Origin: Pohlia nutans
Lineage: Eukaryota; Streptophyta; Bryopsida; Bryales; Mniaceae
DNA length: 64,000 nt
Assembly: GCA_022496805.1 (NCBI GenBank)
Contig: CM040085.1
Location: forward strand, 15,715,811-15,779,810
Reading direction: 5' to 3'
Both the position numbers and the translations under genes were made by a program. Positions 24,934-37,611 of the stretch are shown one piece after another. The notes under the pieces are model-generated. The model was not told the DNA's origin, made no database searches, and saw only the letters and a program-made list of their open reading frames with translations. Positions within the stretch are counted from its first letter, which is position 1, and the number at the start of each line of letters is the position of its first letter.

Positions 24934-27900
24934 GGTTTTGAGTTATAGAATGCGAACTAAATCCATTTTTTGAGACTGACATACAAATGAAAGTTGTAGA
25001 TGATGACTTTTCCATGACATCCATACGATTGGATTGAGCAACGTGTCAAAATACGTTTAAATTTGATTTTAAAAAAAGATTATTGGTTTAATTACATGAA
25101 AAATAAAAATAAAAACTTATTATCTTATGAATTTGGAATGATTGGCCAAAAGTACATAATGTACAGCATTGAATCATTTTTTGCATTATGTGCAATATTC
25201 AACCTATAAAATTATTTTTTGATTGCTTACAAAGAGATCACAAGACACCTCTATCAAACCATAATAATATTCAAATGAGCAACTTCAACACTATTGAAAT
25301 TTGATGATTTCAACCAATCATTATGAATTACAAGATGAGAGTATTAAAATTTTTATTTTAGTGATTTTATTTTTATTTTTTTTGTGTAAATTCATTTGAA
25401 AAAATATATACGCATTTTATTTGAAATTTAACAGTACGGATGGCTTTTGATAAGGATGCTCTTTAGAGTTGAAGCTCTAAAAGTTAAAGAAGCTTCATTT
25501 TATGATACATTTAGGTATTGCTCAAAACCTTTAGGCATTTAGGGGTTAAGCTGTTGCCCTTGGAATATTTAGAAAGTTGCAATGGGACTATTTCGGATGA
25601 TATGCAGATAAGAAAAGTGAAAAATAGTATTATTTTCAAATAGAATGTAATAATATGAACTTCGAAACGTGAAGAGATAGTCATATCCCACTTGTATCAT
25701 ATTGGCGGTGTCTTTTTAAACAACACATGTATCATGAATTGCATCCTAGAAGCCTCAATTATGTCTAAGGTAGAAACACTCGGTTCTTGCATTACAAACT
25801 TGTTCTGAAATTATCCCACAAAGTACTCTTGGAACCATTCCCTTTCCGATTCCCTTTTATAACTCTCATTGGTTGAATTTGAATTTTATAGGGATTGGTT
25901 TTTAGACAATTCTACTTAGGACAATTTAAGTGATCTAAGCAACTTCCACTTAAATAATTCATAGCAATTACATGGCTTATCTAAATTTTCTTTTCTTTTC
26001 TTGTAAAATCATCATTTTCAATTACTAATATTACAAAATATTTTACCTTGAAAAAAGTGCCTCCAACTTTATTGAATTGCTTAAAAGTAAAAATTTAGAT
26101 GTTTCTTCCTTATTTGTACAAAGCCCCCTATTGGATCACAAATGATGGGTTCTAGATTTTGTGGGGATTTTAAGTTCCTTGACTGGCGGATGTTAAGGGC
26201 AACAATACTACAAGACTCTCAACAAGACTAGAAATGGGGGTTAGACGGTTACGGGGCATTTCACCTTAGAACATCTCTACCAACACTTTGGATAACTCTC
26301 TGCCTCTAGAGCAATGGATGTGCATGGATTAGTCAACAATTCATTTGGAGGTAGACATTGAATACAATAGCCCAATTCATGGTCATAAAAGCAACTCAAG
26401 CTACACACATTATCATCTTTAGTCTGACTCGGACTAATATCAAAAACTCAGACTGATTGTGGAACTATAAGAAATTCCGAGTCGGAGTAATTGAGGTAAC
26501 TCGTAGTAATTTTGGTAATGTAGCTATAGTGTGGCATATACTAATTTTTAAAATCCAAATTACTATGAATTTACCATGCCAAATATGAATAAAATATCAT
26601 GAAATTACTATTTGTAGATATTTGAAAAATAAAATATTATAATACAATGAAATACTAATATCTTATTATTATATCCTTGGACTAATTTGGATAGTAACAT
26701 ACTAATTTGGACTAATTGTAGCTATCAGACTAAAGATGATAATGTGTGTGGTGTATCGTTTCTTCTTAATTGCACATCATGATTAGACAATCCATGCATA
26801 GTGACTTGTGAGTGGCTTACTTAGGGCCTCCTTCCATGCAGAGTCGGGCCGGTCTTTGAATCTTGCTCTCCACCAATAAAATAGCGTAGAACACTTCTAT
26901 GCACACTTCGGTAGAGCAATCCTATAGATATAATTAGAAACTTTCCACAAAACAACCAATCGCGTAGCCTACCAATAGGAGTGAGAGTGGGTGAGATGCA
27001 AAGTTCGTTTTTGACGCTCACCGAGCATGAGTGGAAGTTGGGACCTCATTTTTGTCATGTAGTTGTATCCACCGGCCAATGTTCATATGGAAGCTCGCCC
27101 TCACTGTTTTTGAAGTCTGATTGAGTGTTGTTGGTGGAGAATTGCAGGGTATGCTCTGTAATTTTTGGATGACCTTCATAATGCAATTCAAAGTTGATGG
27201 TGGAGATGCTCTTAGCCCACAATAATTGTAGTGGAAGGTGTGGTTCATAATGACTATAGATGCAGGTAACCTGTCAATTATGGAAAAGGGGGACTTCATA
27301 AATTGCTCTATCATGTTATGTTGACACTAGAGTTATCCGTAAAGTAAGAACCATGTAACTTATCTGCCTCGTGGTGTTTTCGATTTTGATATAGAAATTT
27401 CTAACACCCACTCACACAAGCCACCAAGCTCCTTCCCTTGGGGGAGTATGAGGTTGGTGTGGGGGTTCGTGGAGATTCCTCTCTGGGAACTCAAGTTAGG
27501 TTTGGGGGAGCTACTCTTGCATTGTAGAGGTTCAAGGTTCATCTCTCTAACAACGCAATGCGTTGTGATTGGTCGAAAATAAAGGGGCCAAAACTCATTT
27601 TCGCTGCCTTTCAAGTTAAAAAACCACTTCTGCCTTGTCTTTCCTCTTGTGGAAATTTTTTGCTCGACTTTACGGATAGCTCTACTGTACAAAGGGATTT
27701 TCATTTTGCAAAATCCATATATGGTAATTTCTGTTATAACTCAAAGCTACATGTTTTGATGAACAGCCATGGCCATCCCCGTTCGTACTGTGTTGTCCGT
27801 CCTAGGGGGAAGTGAATTCCTTTGTTAATTAGAGCACAGTCATTCCTGTTTTTACTGTGGGGAATTGTTGATTGATGAGGAAGCAAGTTATAGATCTAAC

Positions 27901-28285
27901 TGGAACTGAAGGATGAACAAGGGCATGTCATTGAGTTAAACACATCATCAGAAAATGCACATGGCACTTGCTTTTGCTTTAAGCATATGCCCTGACCTTG
28001 ATTTGGGTTGCATGGAATGTACCCTACGTCACTGTCAGTAGGGAGGTGGCCTTTTTTATTTTTATTTTTATTTTTAATATAATATAATATTTAAAGGAAA
28101 AAAATCATTTTTTCAATTTTCATTTTTTTGCTGGAGTGGCTACAAAAATTTGATTCAAGCTCCTATATCTAGTGAATATTGCATAATTTTATTGTTGTTT
28201 AGTAGTTATAATAAAACCTAATTTACATTTTTATTTTTTATTTTATTTTTTGGTTAATTTTTTAATTTTTTGGTTGAAAATGTGG
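24934..28285. other. AT-rich gene desert, second part
   Basis: No gene is recognised. A single piggyBac-type right end (TTTAGGGGTTAA) sits at 25538-25549 without an obvious left partner. The element at 26402-26750 is listed separately. Open frames at 26821-27815 on both strands have no domain and sit in a moderately GC-rich, possibly degenerate sequence. Confidence 0.5.
26402..26750. mobile_element. MITE with ACACACATTATCATC termini, copy 2
   Basis: A strong inverted repeat: left ACACACATTATCATCTTTAG then TCTGA, and right, read inward, ACACACATTATCATCTTTAG then TCTGA. About 25 bp pair perfectly across 300 bp of AT-rich interior without coding potential. Confidence 0.85.
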
Positions 28286-28744
28286 TTAACCCCTAAATGA
28301 CAAAGGGGTATTGGAAAAAACGTAGATGTGTCATAATATGTTACATTTAATTTTCCAAAAATAGTTTTGAATCTTCATGTAATGAATTTAACAACATTTA
28401 TCTTCAAAATTTTTAATCAAAATTACAAATTTTATTTTTAGAATTTGAAAGTTGGTATGATTGGTTAACAACTAGACGTTTTTCTTTAAATTTTTTAAAA
28501 GTAATTTTTTCAAAGGAGAGAACATCATTACTTTCTCCAAATAGTAAATTTCATAACACTTGGACAATATTGAGGTCTTTGTTTTTGAAAACTCTCCTCG
28601 GTGTAGTCTAATTTGGATTGACACGATTCAAATTGAGTTGAAAAGTAAACTTGATTTCCTATTTGGAAATATTTTTGTTATATATATATATATTGCAGCC
28701 CATCAAATAGGGCAGTGACCATAAAATGGTCACTTAGGGATTAA
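28286..28744. mobile_element. piggyBac-like MITE (459 bp)
   Basis: Ends are TTAACCCCTAAATGAC and, read inward from the right, TTAATCCCTAAGTGAC. TTAA is present at both ends. The left half matches 49156-49510. The right half, reversed, matches 30897, 57495, 49778 and 63598 (shared theme CTACTTTCCAANNCAATTTG). Confidence 0.88.
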
Positions 28745-29400
28745 ACGATTGTGGTTACTCCACCCTCACATACGGTATATTACTAAACTATGGAATTGTA
28801 CCTCATTTTGATAGGTTGGTGCAGCCTTTTTTGGGTTGGCAAAATATACCTAGAAAGCAATTTTTTTTAGAAATAATTAAATTTAGACCAAACCTAATTC
28901 ATTTATCATCAACATGTTGATCTATGTTGACATATTTTCATCCATCTGAGCAAATTCTCATTCATCTAAAATCTAGATGAAAGTGCTACAATGTTTGTTG
29001 GCTTTGACCATAGGGAAGAGGCATTGCAGGGATAGTCATTTTTTGAGCTAAATATCACTCCAACAAATATATTCCGTCCATGATTCCACTGAAATGCATT
29101 CTCGTCCTTCACATGTTCTATTCCGGTCAGAGCTTCTCGTAGTGTAGCTGCTTGTTTCACTGGTGCGAGTTGTTGGAAAAATGAAAAATTGCAGGAAAAT
29201 CCCTGGGTTGGTGCAAGATTTCTATATACCCATGATTCCATCACGAGATTCTCCGGTTTGTGTGGCAAAATTTCACTGTATCCTTCATATCTTCAAGTTG
29301 GGATTTGGCTTGCTAAAGCTCACGCTCAAAGACCTGGATAGCAGAGAGAATTTATTGTCTCCTTCATTTCTAGTGTGTAAAGCGAAAACAATCATTGAAA

Positions 29401-29500
29401 GTGTCCAAAAACATGCTAATATAAGTTATAAATGTATGTACATGAATAAAGTGTCCAAATACATGCTAATATAAGTTATAAATGTACGTACATGCATCAA
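29401..29500. repeat. 50-bp tandem duplication
   Basis: Two copies of a 50-bp unit begin GTGTCCAAA at 29401 and 29451 and share ACATGCTAATATAAGTTATA. They differ at only a few bases, suggesting recent origin. Confidence 0.9.
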
Positions 29501-30385
29501 AAAAGAAAAAAGATACCATATGCATGCACAATATATCCTGAAAGCCTTCAGTTGAAAAATGGTACGAGGCATGTACAATTTTAAAATCACCATATACTGT
29601 GGCCCACAGTATTTACGAGAGGCTTTACCAATAATTATTTTTCCAAAAGTTAATATTGTGGTAAAATTCATACAAATCTAATGAAAATTTGTTCAAAGTG
29701 GATGAAATTTTGTCAGAATGGATGAATGTATCCATGTCATTCACGCACCCACAATATGGTGATTTCAGTATAGTCTAGTTGACATGGAAATAAAAATAAA
29801 TACAAATATAGAACAATCTTTTGGTTTCAAAATATAAACAAAAATTTATGAAGATAACAAATCCAAAATTTGAAAAATTCTAACCAATCCTCGGGAAAGT
29901 CAATTAGTGTAAATTTTGGGTATATATGAATAAAAAAATAAAAAATTATTTGAGAGAAATTATATATATATATATATAATAAAATTTGAGAGAAATGTGG
30001 AAATATTTTACTTGAGGAGGAAAAAAAAAAGATAAATATAAAAAATATAATGATGTGAAAGTGATAATAATGACATTCTAAGATGAAGAAAATCTCCACA
30101 TAGTGCAGGATAATTAACAAAAATAAAATAAAATTTAGCGATGATCTAATACATATATTATTACACAAGTTTATGATATAAATACAAAAAATATGAGATT
30201 TTATGGAAAAAATATTGCTAAAAACTTCGTAATCATAAAGTTGGACCGTAAAATTAAATGACTTTCATTTGAGTTTTTATTGGTGAAATTGTCATTTTAT
30301 ACCACCTTTTTTGTGCAATTACCAATGAAGAGAAATTAGTGGTATCCAATTATATTGGGACTTGAGGGTCATTTCGAGCCCTAAA

Positions 30386-30590
30386 CTACCACACATGATG
30401 CATGTGGTGGATCTCTCGGGGAGATCTTAGAGGCATGCAGTTTGAGATCTTGTCAGAGGTCGGTGTTTCGAATCCGTTTGGATGCACATCGTGAAGAGGT
30501 GATACCATTTGGTTAATGAGAAGTTCTCGTGGAGGTTTGAACACATTATAGCGGGGAGTACACATCGCTCTCGATAAAATAAAAAAATCT
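30386..30590. mobile_element. Possible tRNA-derived SINE fragment
   Basis: This patch is GC-richer than its flanks and contains GTGTTTCGAATCCG at about 30464-30477, one base from a pol III B-box (GGTTCGAATCC). No cloverleaf and no convincing A-box were found, so this is tentative. The region also carries an open frame without a domain. Confidence 0.25.
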
Positions 30591-30896
30591 CCCGTGGGGA
30601 GTACATTCAAGTACTCTTTATATGTAAGTGTGATTTTGTAATCTATTGTTTTAAATGGAAATAAAGCATTAATTTATATATTTATATATATATTCAAAAC
30701 TTCAAAAGTTAAAGATATTTAAACAATACAAAAATTGTGAAGTTGTAAAATGTAATATTTTTATAACCAGTCTGTTCCATAGTAATTGTCTTGAAAAATG
30801 TTGTAAAACTATTAACAACATACATTTGCAATAGTCTCACGAATTAAGACCAACCTTATCCTTCACATTTTGTTTTAGAAACTCGTATGAGTAAGT

Positions 30897-31820
30897 TTAA
30901 CCCCTAAGTGACCACTTTATGATCGTTGCCTTTTTATGCGAGCTGCCTAAGATGAAAAAAAATTATAAATAAACAAATAAATAAAAATCCTAATAGGAAA
31001 TCAACTCTACTTTCCAATCCAATTTGAGTCATGTTAATCCAAGTTAAACTACACCGAGGAGAAATTTTCAAAGACAAAGACTTCAATATCGTCCTAGTGT
31101 TATAAAATTTACTATTTGGGGAAACTAATGATGTTCTCTCCTTTTAAAAAAAAGTTTTACATTTAAGAATAAAATGTATAGTTTTGACCAATCATGCTAA
31201 ATTTCAAAATTTTAAAATAAAATTTGTAATTTTGGTGAATATTCAACAGTCATTACAAGAAATTTGAGCCCTCTAAGAGGCCTCGAGTTTTATTTTTATT
31301 TTAACTCTTTGAATTTTTTTTAAAATATTTAATTAATAAAAAAATATTAAAAAAATGAAATCTGATGTGGCAGGAGTTCAACATTTCAGATTGGATATTT
31401 AAATATTACTATTTTAAATATATATATATATATATATTTAATATTAAAAATTGTTCAAAAAAATCTTTGAACATTCTTTAAGCATTTTCTAACATTTTTA
31501 AATAATATTTTTAATTTAATTTTAATAACATTTTATTTTTAAAAATATTTTTATTTAAAAAAAAATTCCAATAAAAAATTAGATTTTTGCCCGAACATCA
31601 AAAAAGTCCCTTGGAGGGTTCTTTTATCTTCTAATGAAATGCTTCTAAATTCATTAAATGAATATTTAAACGATTTTTTGAAAGTTTGACTATACGGATA
31701 ATTACTAAACATCGTGCTTCTCATTTAATCTTTTGAACCAAACTTCATTAAAGTTGAAAAATTAACATTTTATAACACGTTTAGGTTCTGCCATTACCCT
31801 CTCTGTCATGTAGGAGTTAA
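30897..31820. mobile_element. piggyBac-like element (924 bp), possibly composite
   Basis: The left end TTAACCCCTAAGTGACC is a good family end. The right end read inward is TTAACTCCTACATGAC, more diverged. The first 260 bp match 28286-28744 (reversed) and 57495. The interior is very AT-rich (TA run at 31418-31438) and has no transposase. Confidence 0.7.
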
Positions 31821-32230
31821 TGATCAATTTTCACAAATAAAACCGAATTAGCAATTTTTGCGCTTGGCCAAGTGCATTGTCCGACGGCCACGATGGTGCA
31901 AATTTGCACTTTTTTGAAATTTTACCCCCCTGAAATTTCATATATTCTCATTTCTTAAATAGCAACAACATATTCATTCATATTGAATTTTCCATATACC
32001 AAAAGAAAATTAAACATAATGTGCAATATTGTTTTATTACTATTTGATAGAAAATAAAAATAAAATCGCTTCATTTCATAAAAAATGAAGGCACACACTA
32101 CAAAGTAATCAATATTTGCACTATCCTACTACATCAAAGGGTTCTCCCTAGACTACTTTCGCGATTTGTACTACTGCTTCATCTCTTGAGTCTCAAGAAT
32201 CACCTCAAAGGATTGAGTTTCTACTTCCTC

Positions 32231-33922
32231 TCATGTCTCCATCTCCAATTGTTGTTCTTGAAACCTGAATAGTGTTCTAATCTCTGAAAGGGTCCCGGGA
32301 TCAACATAATCCAACGCTTTCACGACCATGGCTTTTGCCACTGGAGAGGGAATGCTACCCACGTTTAAGCCACCCGGTAAAACGAAGGCGACCTGCTCAA
32401 ATGTGTAGTTACCCTCTTCTTCCAAATGACGATACTTCTCTCCCTTGAGGTCATAGTATACTCCGTTATTTCCAAGCGTCATACGATGATCTGCCAAGGC
32501 CTATGTAAATGATAGCATTGTAGACTTTGTACTAATAATCACTCCATGTACATGTCACACCACTAAGACTGAAACTTAAATATTGAGACATGTACTATAT
32601 TGTCCCACAATTTATGTTCAAGAGTGAAACTTAAATAATCCACATTGAATAAAAAAATCCGGAAATAAAAATAAAAATAATCAGCTCATGCTTTGAATTC
32701 ATAGCATCGAACATTAAATGTAGGAGGCTTCGAAGATGTAGAGGCTCAAATTTGGGCTTGAAAATTGCATTCAACAAATCTAAGTCAAATTTGGACTTTC
32801 AAAACTAAACAACTACATTAACCAAATCACTTTTATACTTTAAAAAAACCCAAGATAGAATTTGAAGGCCATTAATCCCTAAAGACCGTAATGTTACATA
32901 TTGCTTTCAAATCGCAGAAATCCGAAGCAAATTTGTGTGTGCATTGCAAAAATTGCTAAATTTAGCAGCTATTGACTATAAATCTCAAAACCCAACATAA
33001 AATTTGGGTGCTCCTAATCTCTAGGGGCCCTAGCGTATTGTTTGTCTTTTGAATTGTGGAAATCTACATGAAATTTGAGCATGTATGGCAAAATTTGCTA
33101 AATTTAGCAGCCATTGACTATACATATCGGAACCCAACATGAAATTTGGAAGCCCCTAACCTCTAGGGGCCCTATCGTGTTGTTTGTCTTTTGAATTGCA
33201 GAAATCTACATCAAATTTGAGCATGTATGGCAAAATCTGCTAAATTTAACAAATTTTAACTGTAAATCTCGGAACTCAACATGAAATTTGGGTGGCCTTA
33301 ACTTCTAGGGGTCCTAACGTGCTACTTGTCTTTCGAATTGCGGAAATCTACATCAAATTTCAACATCAACGGTATATTATGCTATATTTAGCACTTTAAA
33401 AGAGAATTTCTTAAAACTCAATATGAAATCTGGGTGCCCCTTACTTCTAGGAGTCCTAATGTATTGTTTGTCTTTCAAATTAGAGAAATTTATGAGAAAT
33501 GTGAATTCTACGACTAAATATGCTAAATTTAGCAGCTGATGCTTATATGTTCGATCCAAATTCGATGTTCAAAATGCAATTGTACATAACTACGTGTAAT
33601 TTAGAGTAAGATCAATTGATTTGAGGTGAAAACAACATATAAATGACTCGTTTTCGACAATAAATGGATTTTTGAAAATGATGCTTACCTCGACTTGATA
33701 TGCGTCACGATATTTGCTCCAATCAAGCACGCCTACAAATAATTAAAGAAAACAAGGTTAAAATCAACGTAGATATGCATTAAAAAAGATTTGGTGAAAA
33801 GAATAGCACTTGTACGTTTTAGAATGCCTATATATTGAGCTTTACAACCCTAACTAGTGTCATTTGCAAAAATAAAGAGTAGTGAGAGTATTACCTTTGA
33901 GAGGTAAAATATGAAATGTGGA
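32231..33922 (-). CDS. Candidate gene fragment, three exons, unknown function
   Basis: On the minus strand three segments join in phase with good signals: 33922-33895 (acceptor after a pyrimidine tract ending CTCATAG, donor GTAATA), 33732-33689 (donor GTAAGC) and 32500-32231 (stop TGA). They encode STFHILPLKGVLDWSKYRDA then YQVE and 89 further residues (LADHRMTLGNNGVYYDLKGE, FEQVAFVLPGGLNVGSIPSP). There is no ATG in the first segment, so the 5' end would lie further upstream, where I cannot find it. I do not recognise the protein. The large intron (33688-32501) is largely a 142-bp tandem array. It could be a lineage-specific gene, part of a decayed transposon, or a pseudogene. Confidence 0.4.
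32847..33556. repeat. 142-bp tandem repeat array, five copies
   Basis: Units start AAC(C/T)CAA at about 32847, 32989, 33131, 33273 and 33415, each exactly 142 bp apart. Shared words are CTAGGGG(C/T)CCTA, TTGTCTTT(T/C)GAATTG, GAAATCTACAT and GCTAAATTTAGCAG. Copies 2 and 3 are the most alike and the outer copies more diverged. The array lies inside the putative intron of the candidate minus-strand gene. Confidence 0.92.
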
Positions 33923-34017
33923 CTATGAGAGAGGGGGGGGCTTTAAATACTTGAAACACCTAGATGGACTTTTAAAAAAGCCATTTGATGCTTGGCCGCG
34001 CCCTCCCAAAAGGCGCG

Positions 34018-34053
34018 CTTGCTAACCCCGCGGAGTTCCGCGGGGTTGGCAAG
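34018..34053. repeat. GC-rich foldback
   Basis: Arms CTTGCTAACCCCGCGGA and TCCGCGGGGTTGGCAAG are complementary over 17 bp with one mismatch (a G:U in RNA) and a 2-nt loop. They sit in an AT-rich desert. A second short foldback (GCGCC/GGCGC) lies just upstream. Confidence 0.85.
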
Positions 34054-35639
34054 GGCCAGCCAAGGCCAAGCTGCACTTCTTTTTTTTTAATTTTTTAATT
34101 CTTTTTTTTAGTTTTTAGTTTTTGTAGTGTTTTTTTTTGTGGGTTTTTTATTATTGTTTTGTAGTTTTTTTCCTATTTATTTTCTTGGTATTTTTTGTTT
34201 TTAAATAAAATAATTTGTATTTTGTAGGTCTTTTTGAAATTTCAATTTTAACCAAATAAGTAATTACAATTAAAATTTCTCTCTTCTCTTCTTTTCTAAA
34301 TTTTTTCTTCCTTTTCTTTGAACATATGTTTATACTCTAATTTATTTTGGCATCCTACATTTTTAGTTTTTTTATTTATCAAGAAGGAAATAAATATAGT
34401 ATTAGAATGTACATACATAATACCGCAGTGTAGAGGAACATGCTTTTGAAAACCGAACCCGAAGATTATCTTCATTTGGATCCTTTTTTCTAAGTAATGA
34501 GAGAATGCCATTTGTATTCCATGAATTTTGGGACTACCGTGTCAGTGCCATATATACTAAATTTATCGTTCTATGTAGGAAAGGTGTTGGAATTTGGACA
34601 AAGCAAACAGACTGCGAAGATGAAGGTTGTGTGGTATTGACCCATGAGAGGACGGGAAATGCAAGATGAGCGGGGATCTAGTAGAGCAAGATATACGAAT
34701 TGCATGGAAGTATTGTGGGAGCCATCTGTTGAAGGACACGGATGGGTTGTAAAAAACGCGGCTATATTCTCACGGGAAAACGTGCCGGTAAGAAAAAGGG
34801 GTGGGCTTGTACAAGGGGTGGGCTTGTACAAGAGAACAATGTGCGAGTGCATGGCGAGCTGACGGAGGCGAAGATCAAAGTTCCAACAAAGACAAAACCA
34901 CATTTAGTGGAGTATATTGCACTTTAATTGAAAGAAATGGACAATGAACGTTTGCATAATGACTTAGATGCATATTAATAGGTTTTGTACATTGTATGAG
35001 ACACATGGTACTATGAGCTGCATTACGTAATAGCAATAGTCATATAGTATAGCGCAGCGTGTATTACTCAGTTGATTGTACATGGGTGCTTTGAACAACT
35101 GACATTTTGGTAGAAAATGCAAATAACTTTGTATCTATTTTTTACTACCCCCTTAATACAATGTTTTGTAGTAAATGAAATACCAATGCAAACATTTAAT
35201 GCATGTGTGACCAAATTTGCATGATTGGAGTAAGTTGAAACCCCCAAATTCTCACTCTATCACGTCATCAATTCCCAGCCCTAAAATCCACGAGTACCAA
35301 AATTATACCCTCCTGCAACTTCAAAAGAGGTCCATTTTTGTTCGACGGGCGACAAGTGCATTGTCATACCCCCAAGTGCGAAAATTCCTAATTCAGTGTT
35401 AAATCACAAATTCACACATGTGTTTTCTCACACAAATTCACATGTTGCTTTTCACAAATTACAAATTCACTCATGTGATTTTTTTGGGTTTAATGATCAA
35501 TTTTGGTTCCAACTGTTTCTTTTCTAAGATAATTAATTTTCCAATATATTCCCATAGTTCTGAAATAAAAAGCACCTTTGAGGAATTGCGCAAATTGAAG
35601 AAATCGACTGGGTGAGCCATCGTGTCATTTTTTTAAGCT

Positions 35640-36240
35640 GCTTTCAACTTCAAAGAGTTGTAACTTTTCCGAATTCAATAGAAATTGTTGATAAATCCAC
35701 GTTTACTCCTTTAGTTTGTGTGGCAAATTTTTTTAGATCAATCTAAGATGTATTGAATTTTTGGAAATCATTTTAGTACATGGGGTTCAAATTTAGTTCA
35801 CCAAAGTGCATTTTGATAGTTGCAACTTCGGAGGCTTGGTTCTCCTTTATCCAATGTTCGTTTTCAATCAAAACCGTTGGCTTAGATTCCCCTTGAAGTT
35901 CAGTAATTATGATCAAATTTTCATGTCAATCCAAGTTGTTGTGAATGTTTAGGAATCATTTGACTTCCAAAATTTGAACGTTATTTGATTACAATGAACT
36001 TTGCCAGCTTATTTCTCCTTCATACGATGTTTTTTTCCAATAAACATTGTTGGAAAAGTTGCGTATACTAGTCTTGTTTGCATGGTTTAAATTTGACCTC
36101 AATCCTAGATGTTATGAATTTCTCATAAGCATTTTAGTAGATAGGGGGTCAACCCAAGGTCATTTTTTTGCAACTTTTTTGCTACTTTTTGACATTTCAA
36201 GGCCATTTTGCAAACACATTAAGTCATTTTTATGATAGTT
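35640..36240. repeat. Degenerate tandem repeat, about 175-190 bp unit
   Basis: The phrase (G/A)AATCATTT(T/G)A recurs at about 35762 and 35951, with AAGCATTTTAGTA at about 36127. Each is preceded by a diverged TCAATCC(A/T)A(G/A)(G/A)TGTT(A/G)TGAATT-like segment. About three worn copies are seen; no coding potential. Confidence 0.55.
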
Positions 36241-37049
36241 TCTTTTACCGTTGTGTTTATATGATGATTTTGAATCACTTTTAAAGTACGATTTTTTTAT
36301 TTTTTATTTTTTCATTTGAGTAGGTTTAGAAACAAAATTTAAAGTCTAATGTGTTGCTAGGCAAAATTCGTCATCCATTTTCAACATTAACACATTATAA
36401 TCTTGCAATCTTTGTGGTCAAATGACTCCAAGTTTGATTCATGTCATTTACAACACGTACACTACAAGATTCTACAATTGAGATTTTTATACCTCACTTA
36501 CATTTAGACCTATAACACTTCAAAAGCAGTGATGTTTTTAAGCCCAAAAAAGCTCGGGTCGCTTAGGGGTTAATGCGATGTATAGCAAGCTCCACAATGT
36601 CGTTGGGCACAATAGACAAGTAGAATAAAAAAACGGTTGTTTTATTATGGAAAAAACATATGTTCCCAAGTATGTATAATATCGACACAATGTTTTTTAA
36701 TTTTGGAATAGAGGGAATAATCCTTTTCCAACTATTGTGTGTACATTTCATTCGTAAATAGTATATTGCACAATGTTAATGTGTATTTGTAGGACTCATG
36801 GTGGTCGTTATCAAGAATTCTATTTTGCAATGGATTTGTGAAGAAATTCTCTAAATACACGAAGAGTGATTACATACAATATATCAAGAGTGATTTTGTG
36901 CAAATCTTGTTTTATTCAACATTAAAAAAAAGGACAACAAATAGGTCATATTGACACCAGTGAATGGTTAATAAAAGGTGAAAATGGAGGAATTGCCATG
37001 GAAAAGATTTCTTGTATTTTAGAAAAAATAAAAACCTCAAATTTGATTT

Positions 37050-37611
37050 TTAACCCCTAAAGGACCGTAAGGCCCTCACGCGGCTTCTGAAACTAGAAAG
37101 TGAGGAAATTCGGGTTCTTGGGTTTTGAATTGTAGAATGAGCAACAAAGAGACCCTGGCTCTTTTTGAGAGCCGAATCTGTAGGTACTTTTTGATCGGAA
37201 ATTCATCAAGTGAGCGATTTTTGGTGATTTTTTTGAGTTGCACGGAGGGTATTTACTCATCACTTCAAACCCTCGTATCTTCCTCCTCACACCTCCAAAT
37301 TACCTGAATTTTTTTGCACATGTTAAAAACGATGATTTCTACTCACAGTAAATTTTTCAGAATTTTTGGAGGAATTTGAACAATCCAATTTCAGCATGTG
37401 TACAAAATACCCCAAACAAGTTCCATCAATCTTCTCAACAGTGGCATTTTCTCAAAAATTGTGCAATTTTGTCGATCTTTTTTTCATATAAAAGCTACGT
37501 AAGTCTTCTTTAATTTCAATGGTGCCAATCGTCAAAATTACCCCAAGAAAACAAGATCTAAGTTCAACAAACCCCCCCCCCCCCCCCCCCCTCCAATTGT
37601 TTAGGGGTTAA
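37050..37611. mobile_element. piggyBac-like MITE (562 bp)
   Basis: Ends are TTAACCCCTAAAGGACC and, read inward from the right, TTAACCCCTAAACAATT. Its right TTAA (37608-37611) is also the left TTAA of the next element. A run of about 20 C lies just inside the right end (37572-37591). Confidence 0.8.

Larger units (their letters stand above)
33557..37049. other. AT-rich intergenic stretch
   Basis: Apart from the two upstream candidate exons (33689-33732 and 33895-33922) and the GC-rich foldback at 34018-34053, this is T-rich and A-rich sequence. A degenerate tandem repeat (35640-36240) and one isolated piggyBac-type right end at 36562-36573 (CGCTTAGGGGTTAA) are visible. No recognisable gene. 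Confidence 0.5.

Noticed and set aside
27360..27815. Overlapping frames on both strands as a gene
   Set aside because: No domain, no splice-consistent extension and no codon bias distinguish either strand.
30386..30590. A true tRNA gene at the B-box-like motif
   Set aside because: No acceptor stem or anticodon arm can be folded around GTTTCGAATCC, and the A-box is missing. Kept only as a weak SINE-like candidate.
37572..37591. Run of about 20 C as a functional G-quadruplex element
   Set aside because: A pure homopolymer of this size is prone to slippage and assembly error. It lies inside a MITE and has no partner feature.
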